Assembly (NCBI GenBank): GCA_023678885.1
Contig: JAHCLQ010000812.1
Location: 79,920-143,919, forward strand
DNA: 64,000 nt
Reading direction: 5' to 3'
From: Pogostemon cablin
Lineage: Eukaryota; Streptophyta; Magnoliopsida; Lamiales; Lamiaceae
Made by a program: the position numbers and the translations under genes. Positions 13,418 through 29,400 of this stretch are shown here, piece after piece. How positions within the stretch are numbered: position 1 is the stretch's first letter; each line of letters starts with the position of its first letter. Under the pieces are notes generated by a model. It was given only the letters and a program-made list of their open reading frames with translations. It did not search any database and was not told the origin of the DNA.

Positions 13418-15640
13418 GAAGTGAGTTTTTTATTCAATGATTCGATTAAACAAAGTGATAATAGTCCTTAAACGTCGAATCTATCATGCATTATATGTTG
13501 TTTATCCTTTCTTAACTCATAAGGAAACGAGTACTTTATTCATTGATTCGATTAAACGAAGAGATAATAAGTCTTCTAACGTTGAATCTATCATGCATTA
13601 TATGTCGTTTATCCTTTCTTAACTCTTAAGTAAACATGTTCTTTATTCAATGATTCGATTTAACGAAGAGATAATGAGTCTTTAGACATCGAATCTATCA
13701 TGCATTATATGTTGTTTATCCTTTCTTAACTCATAAAGAAACGAGTTCTTTATTCAATGATTCGATTAAACAAAGAGATAATAAGTCTTTGAACGTCGAC
13801 TCTATCTTGCATTATATGTTGTTTATCTTTTCTTAACTCATAAAGAAATGAGTTTTTTATTCAATGATTCGATTAAACAAAGAGATAAACACTTTAGATG
13901 TCGAATTTATCATGCATTATATACTGTTTATCCTTTCTTAACTCATAAGGAAAGGAGTTTTTTATTCAATGATTCTTTTAAACGAAGTGATAAGGAGTCT
14001 TTAGACGTCGAATCTATCATGCATTTTATGTTGTTTATCTTTTCTTAACTCATAAAGAAACGAGTTTTTTATTCAATGATTCGATTAAACAAAGAGATAA
14101 TGAGTCTTTAGACGTCGAATCTATCATGTATTATATATTGTTTATCCTTTCTTAACTCATAAGGAAAGGAGTTTTTTATTCAATGATTCGTCTAAGCGAA
14201 GTGATAATGAGTCTTTAGACGTCGAATCTATCATGCATTATATGTTGTTTATCCTTTCTTAACTCATAAACAACGAGTTCTTTATTCAATGATTCGATTA
14301 AACGAAGAGATAATAAGTCTTTGAACGTCAAATCTATCAAGCATTATATGTCGTTTATCTTTACTTAACTCATAAAGAAACGAGTTTTTTATTCAATGAT
14401 TCGATTAAATGAAGAGATAATGAGTCTTTAGACGTCGAATCTATCATACATTATATGTTGTTTATCCTTTCTTAACTCATAAACAAACGAGTTCTTTATC
14501 AATGATTCGATTAAACGAAGAGATAATAAGTCTTTGAACGTCAAATCTATCATGCATTATATGTTGTTTATCTTTTCATAACTCATAAAGAAACGAGTTT
14601 TTTATTCAATGATTCGATTAAACGAAGAGATAATGACTCTTTAGACGTCGAATCTATCATGCATTATATATTATTTATCCTTTCTTAACTCATAAGAAAA
14701 GGAGTTTTTTATTCAATGATTCGTTTAAACGAAGTGATAATGAGTCTTTAGATGTCGAATCTATCATGCATTATATGTTGTTTATTCTTTCTTAACTTAT
14801 AAGGAAACGAGTTCTTTATTCAATGATTCGATTAAATGAAGAGATAATAAGTCTTTAAACTTCGAATCTATCATGCATTATATGTTGTTTATCTTTTCTT
14901 AACTAAAAAAGAAATGAGTTCTTTATTCAATGATTCTATTAAACAAAGAGATAATTAATCTTTAGACGTCGAATCTATCATGCATTACATGTTGTTTATC
15001 CTTTCTTAACTCATAAAGAAGTGAGTTTTTTATTCAATGATTCGATTAAACAAAGTGATAATAGTCCTTAAACGTCGAATCTATCATGCATTATATGTTG
15101 TTTATCCTTTCTTAACTCATAAGGAAACGAGTACTTTATTCATTGATTCGATTAAACGAAGAGATAATAAGTCTTCTAACGTTGAATCTATCATGCATTA
15201 TATGTCGTTTATCCTTTCTTAACTCTTAAGTAAACATGTTCTTTATTCAATGATTCGATTTAACGAAGAGATAATGAGTCTTTAGACATCGAATCTATCA
15301 TGCATTATATGTTGTTTATCCTTTCTTAACTCATAAAGAAACGAGTTCTTTATTCAATGATTCGATTAAACAAAGAGATAATAAGTCTTTGAACGTTGAC
15401 TCTATCTTGCATTATATGTTGTTTATCTTTTCTTAACTCATAAAGAAATGAGTTTTTTATTCAATGATTCGATTAAACAAAGAGATAAACACTTTAGATG
15501 TCGAATTTATCATGCATTATATACTGTTTATCCTTTCTTAACTCATAAGGAAAGGAGTTTTTTATTCAATGATTCTTTTAAACGAAGTGATAAGGAGTCT
15601 TTAGACGTCGAATCTATCATGCATTTTATGTTGTTTATCC
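12440..15640 (+). repeat. 1600-bp (15-monomer) tandem duplication
   Basis: Segments of about 12440-14040 and 14040-15640 match at a constant 1600-bp offset, for example class A landmarks 13418/15018 and the GTACTTTATTCATTG variants near 13531/15131. Only isolated differences were noticed, for example GTCGACTC versus GTTGACTC near 13796/15396. The match ends at about 15645, where the downstream monomers change class. Boundaries are approximate. Confidence 0.83.
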
Positions 15641-18600
15641 TTTCTTAACTCATAAGGAAACCCAGTTCTTTATTCAATAATTCGATTAAATGAAGAGATA
15701 ATAAGCCTTTAAACGTCGAATCTATCATGCATTATATGTTGTTTATCTTTTCTTAACTCATAAAGAAATGAGTTCTTCATTCAATTATTCGATTAAACAA
15801 AAAGATAATTACTCATTAGACGTCGAATCTATCATGCATTATATGTTGTTTATCCTTTCTTAACTCATAAAGAAGTGAGTTTTTATTTAATGATTCGATT
15901 AAACGAAGTGATAATAGTCCTTAGACGTCGAATCTATCATGCATTATATGTTGTTTATCCTTTCTTAACTCATAAGGAAACGAGTTCTTTATTCATTGAT
16001 TCGATTAAACGAAGAGTTAATAAGTCTTCTAACGTTTAATGTATCATGCATTATATGTTGTTTATCCTTTCTTAACTCTTAAGGAAACATGTTCTTTATT
16101 CAATGATTCGATTAAACGAAGAGATAATGAGTCTTTAGACATCGAATCTATCATGCATTATATGTTGTTAATCCTTTCTTAACTCATAAACAAACGAGTT
16201 CTTTATTCAATGATTCGATTAAAGAAGAGATAATATGCCTTTGAACGTCAAATCTATCATGCATTATATGTTGTTTATCTTTGCATAACTCATAAAGAAA
16301 CGAGTTTTTTATTCAATGATTCGATTAAATGAAGATATAATGCCTTTTTAGAAGTCGAATCTATCATGCATTATATATTGTTTATCCTTTCTTAACTCAT
16401 AAGAAAAGGAGTTTTTTATTCAATGATTCGTTTAAACGAAGTGATAAAGAGTATTTAGATGTCGAATCTATCATGCATTATATGTTGTTTATCCTTTCTT
16501 AACTCATAAGGAAACGAGTTCTTTATTTAATGATTCGATTAAATGAAGAGATAATAAGTCTTTAAACGTCGAATCTATCATGCATTATATGTTGTTTATC
16601 TTTTCTTAACTCACAAAGAAATGAGTTCTTTATTCAATGATTTTATTAAATAAAGAGATAATTAATCTTTAGACGTCGAATCTATCATGCATTACATGTT
16701 GTTTATCCTTTCTTAACTCATAAAGAAGTGAGTTTTTTATTCAATGATTCGATTAAACAAAGTGATAATAGTCGTTAGACGTCGAATCTATCATGCATTA
16801 TATGTTGTTTATCCTTTTTTAACTCATAAGGAAACGAGTTCTTTATTCATTGATTCGATTAAACGAAGAGATAATAAGTCTTCTAACGTCGAATCTATCA
16901 TGCATTATATGTCGTTTATACTTTCTTAACTCTTAAGGAAACATGTTCTTTATTCAATGATTCAATTTAACGAAGAGATAATGAGTCTTTAGACATCGAA
17001 TCTATCATGCATTATATGTTGTTTATCCTTTCTTAACTCATAAAGAAACAAGTTCTTTATTCAATAATTCGATTAAACAAAGAGATAATAAGTCTTTGAA
17101 CGTCGAATCTATCATGCATTATATGTTGTTTATCTTTTCTTAACTCATAAAGAAACGAGTTTTTTATTCAATGATTCGATTAAACAAAGAGATAATGAGT
17201 CTTTAGACGTCGAATCTATCATGCATTATATATTGTTTATCCTTTCTTAACTCATAAGGAAATGAGTTTTTTATTCAATGATTCGTCTAAACGAAGTGAT
17301 AATGAGTCTTTAGACGTCGAATCTATCATGCATTATATGTTGTTTATCCTTTCTTAACTCATAAACAACGAGTTCTTTATTCAATGATTCGATTAAACGA
17401 AGAGATAATAAGTCTTTGAACGTCAAATCTATCAAGCATTATATGTCGTTTATCTTTACTTAACTCATAAAGAAACGAGTTTTTTATTCAATGATTCGAT
17501 TAAATGAAGAGATAATGAGTCTTTAGACGTCGAATCTATCATGCATTATATGTTGTTTATCCTTTCTTAACTCATAAACAAACGAGTTCTTTATCAATGA
17601 TTCGATTAAACGAAGAGATAATAAGTCTTTGAACGTCAAATCTATCATGCATTATATGCTGTTTATCTTTTCATAACTCATAAAGAAACGAGTTTTTTAT
17701 TCAATGATTCGATTAAACGAAGAGATAATGACTCTTTAGACGTCGAATCTATCATGCATTATATATTATTTATCCTTTCTTAACTCATAAGAAAAGGAGT
17801 TTTTTATTCAATGATTCGTTTAAACGAAGTGATAATGAGTCTTTAGATGTCGAATCTATCATGCATTATATGTTGTTTATCCTTTCTTAACTTATAAGGA
17901 AACGAGTTCTTTATTCAATGATTCGATTAAATGAAGAGATAATAAGTCTTTAAACTTCGAATCTATCATGCATTATATGTTGTTTATCTTTTCTTAACTA
18001 AAAAAGAAATGAGTTCTTTATTCAATGATTCTATTAAACAAAGAGATAATTAATCTTTAGACGTCGAATCTATCATGCATTACATGTTGTTTATCCTTTC
18101 TTAACTCATAAAGAAGTGAGTTTTTTATTCAATGATTCGATTAAACAAAGTGATAATAGTCCTTAAACGTCGAATCTATCATGCATTATATGTTGTTTAT
18201 CCTTTCTTAACTCATAAGAAAACGAGTTCTTTATTCATTGATTCGATTAAACGAAGAGATAATAAGTCTTCTAACGTTGAATCTATCATGCATTATATGT
18301 CGTTTATCCTTTCTTAACTCTTAAGTAAACATGTTCTTTATTCAATGATTCGATTTAACGAAGAGATAATGAGTCTTTAGACATCGAATCTATCATGCAT
18401 TATATATTGTTTATCCTTTCTTAACTCATAAAGAAACGAGTTCTTTATTCAATGATTCGATTAAACAAAGAGATAATAAGTCTTTGAACGTCGACTCTAT
18501 CTTGCATTATATGTTGTTTATCTTTTCTTAACTCATAAAGAAATGAGTTTTTTATTCAATGATTCGATTAAACAAAGAGATAAACACTTTAGATGTCGAA

Positions 18601-20400
18601 TTTATCATGCATTATATACTGTTTATCCTTTCTTAACTCATAAGGAAAGGAGTTTTTTATTCAATGATTCTTTTAAACGAAGTGATAAGGAGTCTTTAGA
18701 CGTCGAATCTATCATGCATTTTATGTTGTTTATCCTTTCTTAACTCATAAGGAAACCCAGTTCTTTATTCAATAATTCGATTAAATGAAGAGATAATAAG
18801 CCTTTAAACGTCGAATCTATCATGCATTATATGTTGTTTATCTTTTCTTAACTCATAAAGAAATGAGTTCTTCATTCAATTATTCGATTAAACAAAAAGA
18901 TAATTACTCATTAGACGTCGAATCTATCATGCATTATATGTTGTTTATCCTTTCTTAACTCATAAAGAAGTGAGTTTTTATTTAATGATTCGATTAAACG
19001 AAGTGATAATAGTCCTTAGACGTCGAATCTATCATGCATTATATGTTGTTTATCCTTTCTTAACTCATAAGGAAACGAGTTCTTTATTCATTGATTCGAT
19101 TAAACGAAGAGTTAATAAGTCTTCTAACGTTTAATGTATCATGCATTATATGTTGTTTATCCTTTCTTAACTCTTAAGGAAACATGTTCTTTATTCAATG
19201 ATTCGATTAAACGAAGAGATAATGAGTCTTTAGACATCGAATCTATCATGCATTATATGTTGTTAATCCTTTCTTAACTCATAAACAAACGAGTTCTTTA
19301 TTCAATGATTCGATTAAAGAAGAGATAATATGCCTTTGAACGTCAAATCTATCATGCATTATATGTTGTTTATCTTTGCATAACTCATAAAGAAACGAGT
19401 TTTTTATTCAATGATTCGATTAAATGAAGATATAATGCCTTTTTAGAAGTCGAATCTATCATGCATTATATATTGTTTATCCTTTCTTAACTCATAAGAA
19501 AAGGAGTTTTTTATTCAATGATTCGTTTAAACGAAGTGATAAAGAGTATTTAGATGTCGAATCTATCATGCATTATATGTTGTTTATCCTTTCTTAACTC
19601 ATAAGGAAACGAGTTATTTAATGATTCGATTAAATGAAGAGATAATAAGTCTTTAAACGTCGAATCTATCATGCATTATATGTTGTTTATCTTTTCTTAA
19701 CTCACAAAGAAATGAGTTCTTTATTCAATGATTTTATTAAATAAAGAGATAATTAATCTTTAGACGTCGAATCTATCATGCATTACATGTTGTTTATCCT
19801 TTCTTAACTCATAAAGAAGTGAGTTTTTTATTCAATGATTCGATTAAACAAAGTGATAATAGTCGTTAGACGTCGAATCTATCATGCATTATATGTTGTT
19901 TATCCTTTTTTAACTCATAAGGAAACGAGTTCTTTATTCATTGATTCGATTAAACGAAGAGATAATAAGTCTTCTAACGTCGAATCTATCATGCATTATA
20001 TGTCGTTTATACTTTCTTAACTCTTAAGGAAACATGTTCTTTATTCAATGATTCAATTTAACGAAGAGATAATGAGTCTTTAGACATCGAATCTATCATG
20101 CATTATATGTTGTTTATCCTTTCTTAACTCATAAAGAAACAAGTTCTTTATTCAATAATTCGATTAAACAAAGAGATAATAAGTCTTTGAACGTCGAATC
20201 TATCATGCATTATATGTTGTTTATCTTTTCTTAACTCATAAAGAAACGAGTTTTTTATTCAATGATTCGATTAAACAAAGAGATAATGAGTCTTTAGACG
20301 TCGAATCTATCATGCATTATATATTGTTTATCCTTTCTTAACTCATAAGGAAATGAGTTTTTTATTCAATGATTCGTCTAAACGAAGTGATAATGAGTCT
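14210..20400 (+). repeat. ~3095-bp (29-monomer) tandem duplication
   Basis: Landmarks 15018, 15872 and 16725 recur at 18113, 18967 and 19816 (offsets 3095, 3095, 3091). The last offset is shortened by a 4-bp loss near 19613. The segment near 14268 (AAACAACGAG) matches the one near 17365 at the same offset. Similarity fades at about 20400. Boundaries are approximate. Confidence 0.8.
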
Positions 20401-23400
20401 TTAGACATCGAATCTATCATGCATTATATGTTGTTTATCCTTTCTTAACTCATAAACAAACGAGTTCTTTATTCAATGATTCGATTAAACGAAGAGATAA
20501 TAAGTCATTGAACGTCAAATCTATCATGCATTATATGTCGTTTATCTTTTCTTAACTCATAAAGAAACGAGTTTTTTATTTAATGATTCGATTATATGAA
20601 GAGATAATGACTCTTTAGACATCGAATCTATCATGCATTATATATTGTTTATCCTTTCTTAACTCATAAGAAAAGGAGTTTTTTATTCAATGATTCGTTT
20701 AAACGAAGTGATAATGAGTCTTTAGACGTTGAATCTATCATGCATTATATGTTGTTTATCCTTTCTTAACTCATAAGGAAACGAGTTCTTTATTTAATAA
20801 TTCGATTAAAAGAAGAGATAATAAGTCTTTAAACGTCAAATCTATCATGCATTATATGTTGTTTATCTTTTATTAACTAAAAAGAAATGAGTTCTTTATT
20901 CAATGATTCTATTAAACAAAGAGATAATTAATCTTTAGACGTCGAATCTATCATGTATTACATGTTGTTTATCCTTTCTTAACTCATAAAGAAGTGAGTT
21001 TTTTATTCAATGATTCAATTAAACAAAGTGATAATAGTCCTTAGACGTCGAATCTATCATGCATTATATGTTGTTTATCCTTTCTTAACTCATAAGAAAA
21101 CGAGTTCTTTATTCATTGATTCGATTAAACGAAGAGATAATAAGTCTTCTAACGTTGAATCTATCATGCATTATATGTCGTTTATCCTTTCTTAACTCTT
21201 AAGTAAACATGTCCTTTATTCAATGATTCGATTTAACGAAGAGATAATGAGTCTTTAGACATCGAATCTATCATGCATTATATGTTGTTTATCCTTTCTT
21301 AACTCATAAAGAAACGAGTTCTTTATTCAATGATTCGATTAAACAAAGAGATAATAAGTCTTTGAACGTCGAATCTATCATGCATTATATGTTGTTTATC
21401 TTTTCTTAATTCATAAAGAAATGAGTTCTTTATTCAATGATTCGATTAAACAAAGAGATAATTAATCTTTAGACGACGAATCTATCATGCATTATATGTT
21501 GTTTATCCTTTCTTAACTCATAAGGAAACTAGTAGTTTACTCATTGATTCAATTAAACGAAGAGATAATAAGTCTTCTAACGTCGAATCTATCATGCATT
21601 TATGTCATTTATCCTTTCTTAACTCTTAAGAAAACATGTTCTTTATTCAATGATTCGATTTATCGAAGAGATAATGAGTCTTTAGACATCGAATCTATCA
21701 TGCATTATATGTTGTTTATCCTTTGTTAACTCATAAAGAAACGAGTTCTTTATTCAATGATTTAATTAAACGAAAAAATAATAAGTCTTTGAACGTCTAA
21801 TCTATCATGCATTATATGTTGTTTATCTTTTCTTAACTCATAAAGAAACGAGTTTTTTATTCAATGATTCGATTAAACAAAGAGATAATGACTCTTTAGA
21901 TGTCGAATCTATCATGCATTATATATTGTTTATCCTTTCTTAACTCAAAAAGAAAGGAGTTTTTTATTCAATGATTCATTTAAACAAAGTGATAACGAGT
22001 CTTTAGACGTCGAATCTATCATGCATTATATGTTGTTTATCCTTTCTTAACTCATAAGGAAACCCAGTTCTTTATTCAATGATTCGATTAAATGAAGAGA
22101 TAATAAGCCTTCAAACGTCGAATCTATCATGCATTATATGTTGTTTATCTTTTCTTAACTCATAAAGAAATGAGTTCTTCATTCAATTATTCGATTAAAC
22201 AAAAAGATAATTACTCATTAGACGTCGAATCTATCATGCATTATATGTTGTTTATCCTATCTTAACTCATAAAGAAGTGAGTTTTTTATTTAATGATTCG
22301 ATTAAATGAAGTGATAATAGTCCTTAGACGTCGAATCTATCATGCATTATATGTTGTTTATCCTTTCTTAACTCATAAGGAAACGAGTTCTTTATTCATT
22401 GATTCGATTAAACGAAGAGTTAATAAGTCTTCTAACATTTAATGTATTATGCCTTATATGTTGTTTATCCTTTCTTAACTCTTAAGGAAACATGTTCTTT
22501 ATTCAATGATTCGATTAAACGAAGAGATAATGAGTCTTTAGACATCGAATCTGTCATGCATTATATGTTGTTTATCCTTTCTTAACTCATAAACAAACGA
22601 GTTCTTTATTCAATGATTCGATTAAACGAAGAGATAATAAGTCTTTGAACGTCAAATCTATCATGCATTATATGTTGTTTATCTTTTCATAACTCATAAA
22701 GAAACGAGTTTTTTATTCAATTATTCGATTAAACGAAGAGATAATGACTCTTTAGACGTCGAATCTATCATGCATTATATATTATTTATCCTTTCTTAAC
22801 TCATAAGAAAAGGAGTTTTTTATTCAATGATTCGTTTAAACGAAGTGATAATGAGTCTTTAGATGTCGAACCTATCATGCATTATATGTTGTTTGTCCTT
22901 TCTTAACTCATAAGGAAACGAGTTCTTTATTCAATGATTCGATTAAATGAAGAGATAATAAGTCTTTAAACTTCGAATCTATCATGCATTATATGTTGTT
23001 TATCTTTTCTTAACTCAAAAAGAAATGAGTTCTTTATTCAATGATTCTATTAAACAAAGAGATAATTAATCTTTAGACGTCGAATCTATCATGCATTACA
23101 TGTTGTTTATCCTTTCTTAACTCATAAAGAAGTGAGTTTTTTATTCAATGATTCGATTAAACAAAGTGATAATAGTCCTTAAACATCGAATCTATCATGC
23201 ATTATATGTTGTTTATCCTTTCTTAACTCATAAGGAAAGAGTTCTTTATTCATTGATTCGATTAAACGAAGAGATAATAAGTCTTCTAATGTCGAATCTA
23301 TCATGCATTATATGTCGTTTATACTTTCTTAACTCTTAAGTAAACATGTTCTTTATTCAATGATTCGATTTAATGAAGAGATAATGAGTCTTTAGACATC

Positions 23401-26400
23401 GAATCTATCATGCATTATATGTTGTTTATCCTTTCTTAACTCATAAAGAAACGAGTTCTTTATTCAATGATTCGATTAAACAAAGAGATAATAAGTATTT
23501 GAACATCGAATCAATCATGCATTATATACTGTTTATCTTTTCTTAACTCATAAAGAAACGATTTTTTTATTCAATGATTCGATTAAACAAAGAGATAATG
23601 AGTCTTTAGACGTCGAATCTATCATGTATTATATATTGTTTATCCTTTCTTAACTCATAAGGAAAGGAGTTTTTTATTCAATGATTCGTCTAAACGAAGT
23701 GATAATGTGTCTTTAGACGTCGAATCTATCATGCATTATATGTTGTTTATCATTTCTTAACTCATAAACAACGAGTTCTTTATTCAATGATTCGATTAAA
23801 CGAAGAGATAATAAGTCTTTGAACGTGAAATCTATCAAGCATTATATGTCGTTTATCTTTACTTAACTCATAAAGAAACGAGTTTTTTATTCAATGATTC
23901 GATTAAACGAAGAGATAATGAGTCTTTAGACGTCAAATCTATCATGCATTATATGTTGTTTATCCTTTCTTAACTCATAAACAAACGAGTTCTTTATTCA
24001 ATGATTCGATTAAACGAAGAGATAATAAGTCTTTGAACGTCAAATCTATCATGCATTATATGTCGTTTATCTTTTCATAACTCATAAAGAAATGAGTTTT
24101 TTATTCAATGATTCGATTAAACGAAAAGATAATGACTCTTTAGACGTCGAATCTATCATGCATTATATATTATTTATCCTTTCTTAACTCATAAGAAAAG
24201 GAGTTTTTTATTCAATGATTCGTTTAAACGAAGTGATAATGAGTCTTTAGATGTCGAATCTATCATGCATTATATGTTGTTTATCCTTTCTTAACTCATA
24301 AGGAAACGAGTTCTTTATTCATTGATTCGATTAAACGAAGAGTTAATAAGTCTTCTAACGTTTAATGTATCATGCATTATATGTTGTTTATCCTTTCTTA
24401 ACTCTTAAGGAAACATGTTCTTTATTCAATGATTCGATTAAACGAAGAGATAATGAGTCTTTAGACATCGAATCTATCATGCATTATATGTTGTTAATCC
24501 TTTCTTAACTCATAAACAAACGAGTTCTTTATTCAATGATTCGATTAAAGAAGAGATAATATGCCTTTGAACGTCAAATCTATCATGCATTATATGTTGT
24601 TTATCTTTGCATAACTCATAAAGAAACGAGTTTTTTATTCAATGATTCGATTAAATGAAGATATAATGCCTTTTTAGAAGTCGAATCTATCATGCATTAT
24701 ATATTGTTTATCCTTTCTTAACTCATAAGAAAAGGAGTTTTTTATTCAATGATTCGTTTAAACGAAGTGATAAAGAGTATTTAGATGTCGAATCTATCAT
24801 GCATTATATGTTGTTTATCCTTTCTTAACTCATAAGGAAACGAGTTCTTTATTTAATGATTCGATTAAATGAAGAGATAATAAGTCTTTAAACGTCGAAT
24901 CTATCATGCATTATATGTTGTTTATCTTTTCTTAACTCACAAAGAAATGAGTTCTTTATTCAATGATTTTATTAAATAAAGAGATAATTAATCTTTAGAC
25001 GTCGAATCTATCATTCATTACATGTTGTTTATCCTTTCTTAACTCATAAAGAAGTGAGTTTTTTATTCAATGATTCGATTAAACAAAGTGATAATAGTCG
25101 TTAGACGTCGAATCTATCATGCATTATATGTTGTTTATCCTTTTTTAACTCATAAGGAAACGAGTTCTTTATTCATTGATTCGATTAAACGAAGAGATAA
25201 TAAGTCTTCTAACGTCGAATCTATCATGCATTATATGTCGTTTATACTTTCTTAACTCTTAAGGAAACATGTTCTTTATTCAATGATTCAATTTAACGAA
25301 GAGATAATGAGTCTTTAGACATCGAATCTATCATGCATTATATGTTGTTTATCCTTTCTTAACTCATAAAGAAACAAGTTCTTTATTCAATAATTCGATT
25401 AAACAAAGAGATAATAAGTCTTTGAACGTCGAATCTATCATGCATTATATGTTGTTTATCTTTTCTTAACTCATAAAGAAACGAGTTTTTTATTCAATGA
25501 TTCGATTAAACAAAGAGATAATGAGTCTTTAGACGTCGAATCTATCATGCATTATATATTGTTTATCCTTTCTTAACTCATAAGGAAATGAGTTTTTTAT
25601 TCAATGATTCGTCTAAACGAAGTGATAATGAGTCTTTAGACATCGAATCTATCATGCATTATATGTTGTTTATCATTTCTTAACTCATAAACAAACGAGT
25701 TCTTTATTCAATGATTCGATTAAACGAAGAGATAATAAGTCATTGAACGTCAAATCTATCATGCATTATATGTCGTTTATCTTTTCTTAACTCATAAAGA
25801 AACGAGTTTTTTATTTAATGATTCGATTATATGAAGAGATAATGACTCTTTAGACATCGAATCTATCATGCATTATATATTGTTTATCCTTTCTTAACTC
25901 ATAAGAAAAGGAGTTTTTTATTCAATGATTCGTTTAAACGAAGTGATAATGAGTCTTTAGACGTTGAATCTATCATGCATTATATGTTGTTTATCCTTTC
26001 TTAACTCATAAGGAAACGAGTTCTTTATTTAATAATTCGATTAAATGAAGAGATAATAAGTCTTTAAACGTCAAATCTATCATGCATTATATGTTGTTTA
26101 TCTTTTATTAACTAAAAAAGAAATGAGTTCTTTATTCAATGATTCTATTAAACAAAGAGATAATTAATCTTTAGACGTCGAATCTATCATGTATTACATG
26201 TTGTTTATCCTTTCTTAACTCATAAAGAAGTGAGTTTTTTATTCAATGATTCAATTAAACAAAGTGATAATAGTCCTTAGACGTCGAATCTATCATGCAT
26301 TATATGATGTTTATCCTTTCTTAACTCATAAGAAAACGAGTTCTTTATTCATTGATTCGATTAAACGAAGAGATAATAAGTCTTCTAACGTCGAATCTAT

Positions 26401-29400
26401 CATGCATTATATGTCGTTTATCCTTTCTTAACTCTTAAGTAAACATGTCCTTTATTCAATGATTCGATTTAACGAAGAGATAATGAGTCTTTAGACATCG
26501 AATCTATCATGCATTATATGTTGTTTATCCTTTCTTAACTCATAAAGAAACGAGTTCTTTATTCAATGATTCGATTAAACAAAGAGATAATAAGTCTTTG
26601 AACGTCGAATCTATCATGCATTATATGTTGTTTATCTTTTCTTAATTCATAAAGAAATGAGTTCTTTATTCAATGATTCGATTAAACAAAGATATAATTA
26701 ATCTTTAGACGACGAATCTATCATGCATTATATGTTGTTTATCCTTTCTTAACTCATAAGGAAACTAGTAGTTTACTCATTGATTCAATTAAACGAAGAG
26801 ATAATAAGTCTTCTAACGTCGAATCTATCATGCATTTATGTCATTTATCCTTTCTTAACTCTTAAGAAAACATGTTCTTTATTCAATGATTCGATTTATC
26901 GAAGAGATAATGAGTCTTTAGACATCGAATCTATCATGCATTATATGTTGTTTATCCTTTGTTAACTCATAAAGAAACGAGTTCTTTATTCAATGATTTA
27001 ATTAAACGAAGAAATAATAAGTCTTTGAATGTCTAATCTATCATGCATTATATGTTGTTTATCTTTTCTTAACTCATAAAGAAACGAGTTTTTTATTCAA
27101 TGATTCGATTAAACAAAGAGATAATGACTCTTTAGATGTCGAATCTATCATGCATTATATATTGTTTATCCTTTCTTAACTCAAAAAGAAAGGAGTTTTT
27201 TATTCAATGATTCATTTAAACAAAGTGATAACGAGTCTTTAGACGTCGAATCTATCATGCATTATATGTTGTTTATCCTTTCTTAACTCATAAGGAAACC
27301 CAGTTCTTTATTCAATGATTCGATTAAATGAAGAGATAATAAGCCTTCAAACGTCGAATCTATCATGCATTATATGTTGTTTATCTTTTCTTAACTCATA
27401 AAGAAATGAGTTCTTCATTCAATTATTCGATTAAACAAAAAGATAATTACTCATTAGACGTCGAATCTATCATGCATTATATGTTGTTTATCCTATCTTA
27501 ACTCATAAAGAAGTGAGTTTTTTATTTAATGATTCGATTAAATGAAGTGATAATAGTCCTTAGACGTCGAATCTATCATGCATTATATGTTGTTTATCCT
27601 TTCTTAACTCATAAGGAAACGAGTTCTTTATTCATTGATTCGATTAAACGAAGAGTTAATAAGTCTTCTAACATTTAATGTATTATGCCTTATATGTTGT
27701 TTATCCTTTCTTAACTCTTAAGGAAACATGTTCTTTATTCAATGATTCGATTAAACGAAGAGATAATGAGTCTTTAGACATCGAATCTGTCATGCATTAT
27801 ATGTTGTTTATCCTTTCTTAACTCATAAACAAACGAGTTCTTTATTCAATGATTCGATTAAACGAAGAGATAATAAGTCTTTGAACGTCAAATCTATCAT
27901 GCATTATATGTTGTTTATCTTTTCATAACTCATAAAGAAACGAGTTTTTTATTCAATGATTCGATTAAACGAAGAGATAATGACTCTTTAGACGTCGAAT
28001 CTATCATGCATTATATATTATTTATCCTTTCTTAACTCATAAGAAAAGGAGTTTTTTATTCAATGATTCGTTTAAACGAAGTGATAATGAGTCTTTAGAT
28101 GTCGAACCTATCATGCATTATATGTTGTTTGTCCTTTCTTAACTCATAAGGAAACGAATTTTTTATTCAATGATTCGATTAAATGAAGAGATAATAAGTC
28201 TTTAAACTTCGAATCTATCATGCATTATATGTTGTTTATCTTTTCTTAACTCAAAAAGAAATGAGTTCTTTATTCAATGATTCTATTAAACAAAGAGATA
28301 ATTAATCTTTAGACGTCGAATCTATCATGCATTTCATGTTGTTTATCCTTTCTTAACTCATAAAGAAGTGAGTTTTTTATTCAATGATTCGATTAAACAA
28401 AGTGATAATAGTCCTTAAACATCGAATCTATCATGCATTATATGTTGTTTATCCTTTCTTAACTCATAAGGAAACGAGTTCTTTATTCATTGATTCGATT
28501 AAACGAAGAGATAATAAGTCTTCTAATGTCGAATCTATCATGCATTATATGTCGTTTATACTTTCTTAACTCTTAAGTAAACATGTTCTTTATTCAATGA
28601 TTCGATTTAATGAAGAGATAATGAGTCTTTAGACATCGAATCTATCATGCATTATATGTTGTTTATCCTTTCTTAACTCATAAAGAAACGAGTTCTTTAT
28701 TCAATGATTCGATTAAACAAAGAGATAATAAGTATTTGAACATCGAATCAATCATGCATTATATACTGTTTATCTTTTCTTAACTCATAAAGAAACGATT
28801 TTTTTATTCAATGATTCGATTAAATAAAGAGATAATGAGTCTTTAGACGTCGAATCTATATTGTTTATCCTTTCTTAACTCATAAGGAAAGGAGTTTTTT
28901 ATTCAATGATTCGTCTAAACGAAGTGATAATGTGTCTTTAGACGTCGAATCTATCATGCATTATATGTTGTTTATCATTTCTTAACTCATAAACAACGAG
29001 TTCTTTATTCAATGATTCGATTAAACGAAGAGATAATAAGTCTTTGAACGTCAAATCTATCAAGCATTATATGTCGTTTATCTTTACTTAACTCATAAAG
29101 AAACGAGTTTTTTATTCAATGATTCGATTAAACGAAGAGATAATGAGTCTTTAGACGTCGAATCTATCATGCATTATATGTTGTTTATCCTTTCTTAACT
29201 CATAAACAAACGAGTTCTTTATTCAATGATTCGATTAAACGAAGAGATAATAAGTCTTTGAACGTCAAATCTATCATGCATTATATGTTGTTTATCTTTT
29301 CATAACTCATAAAGAAACGAGTTTTTTATTCAATGATTCGATTAAACGAAGAGATAATGACTCTTTAGACGTCGAATCTATCATGCATTATATATTATTT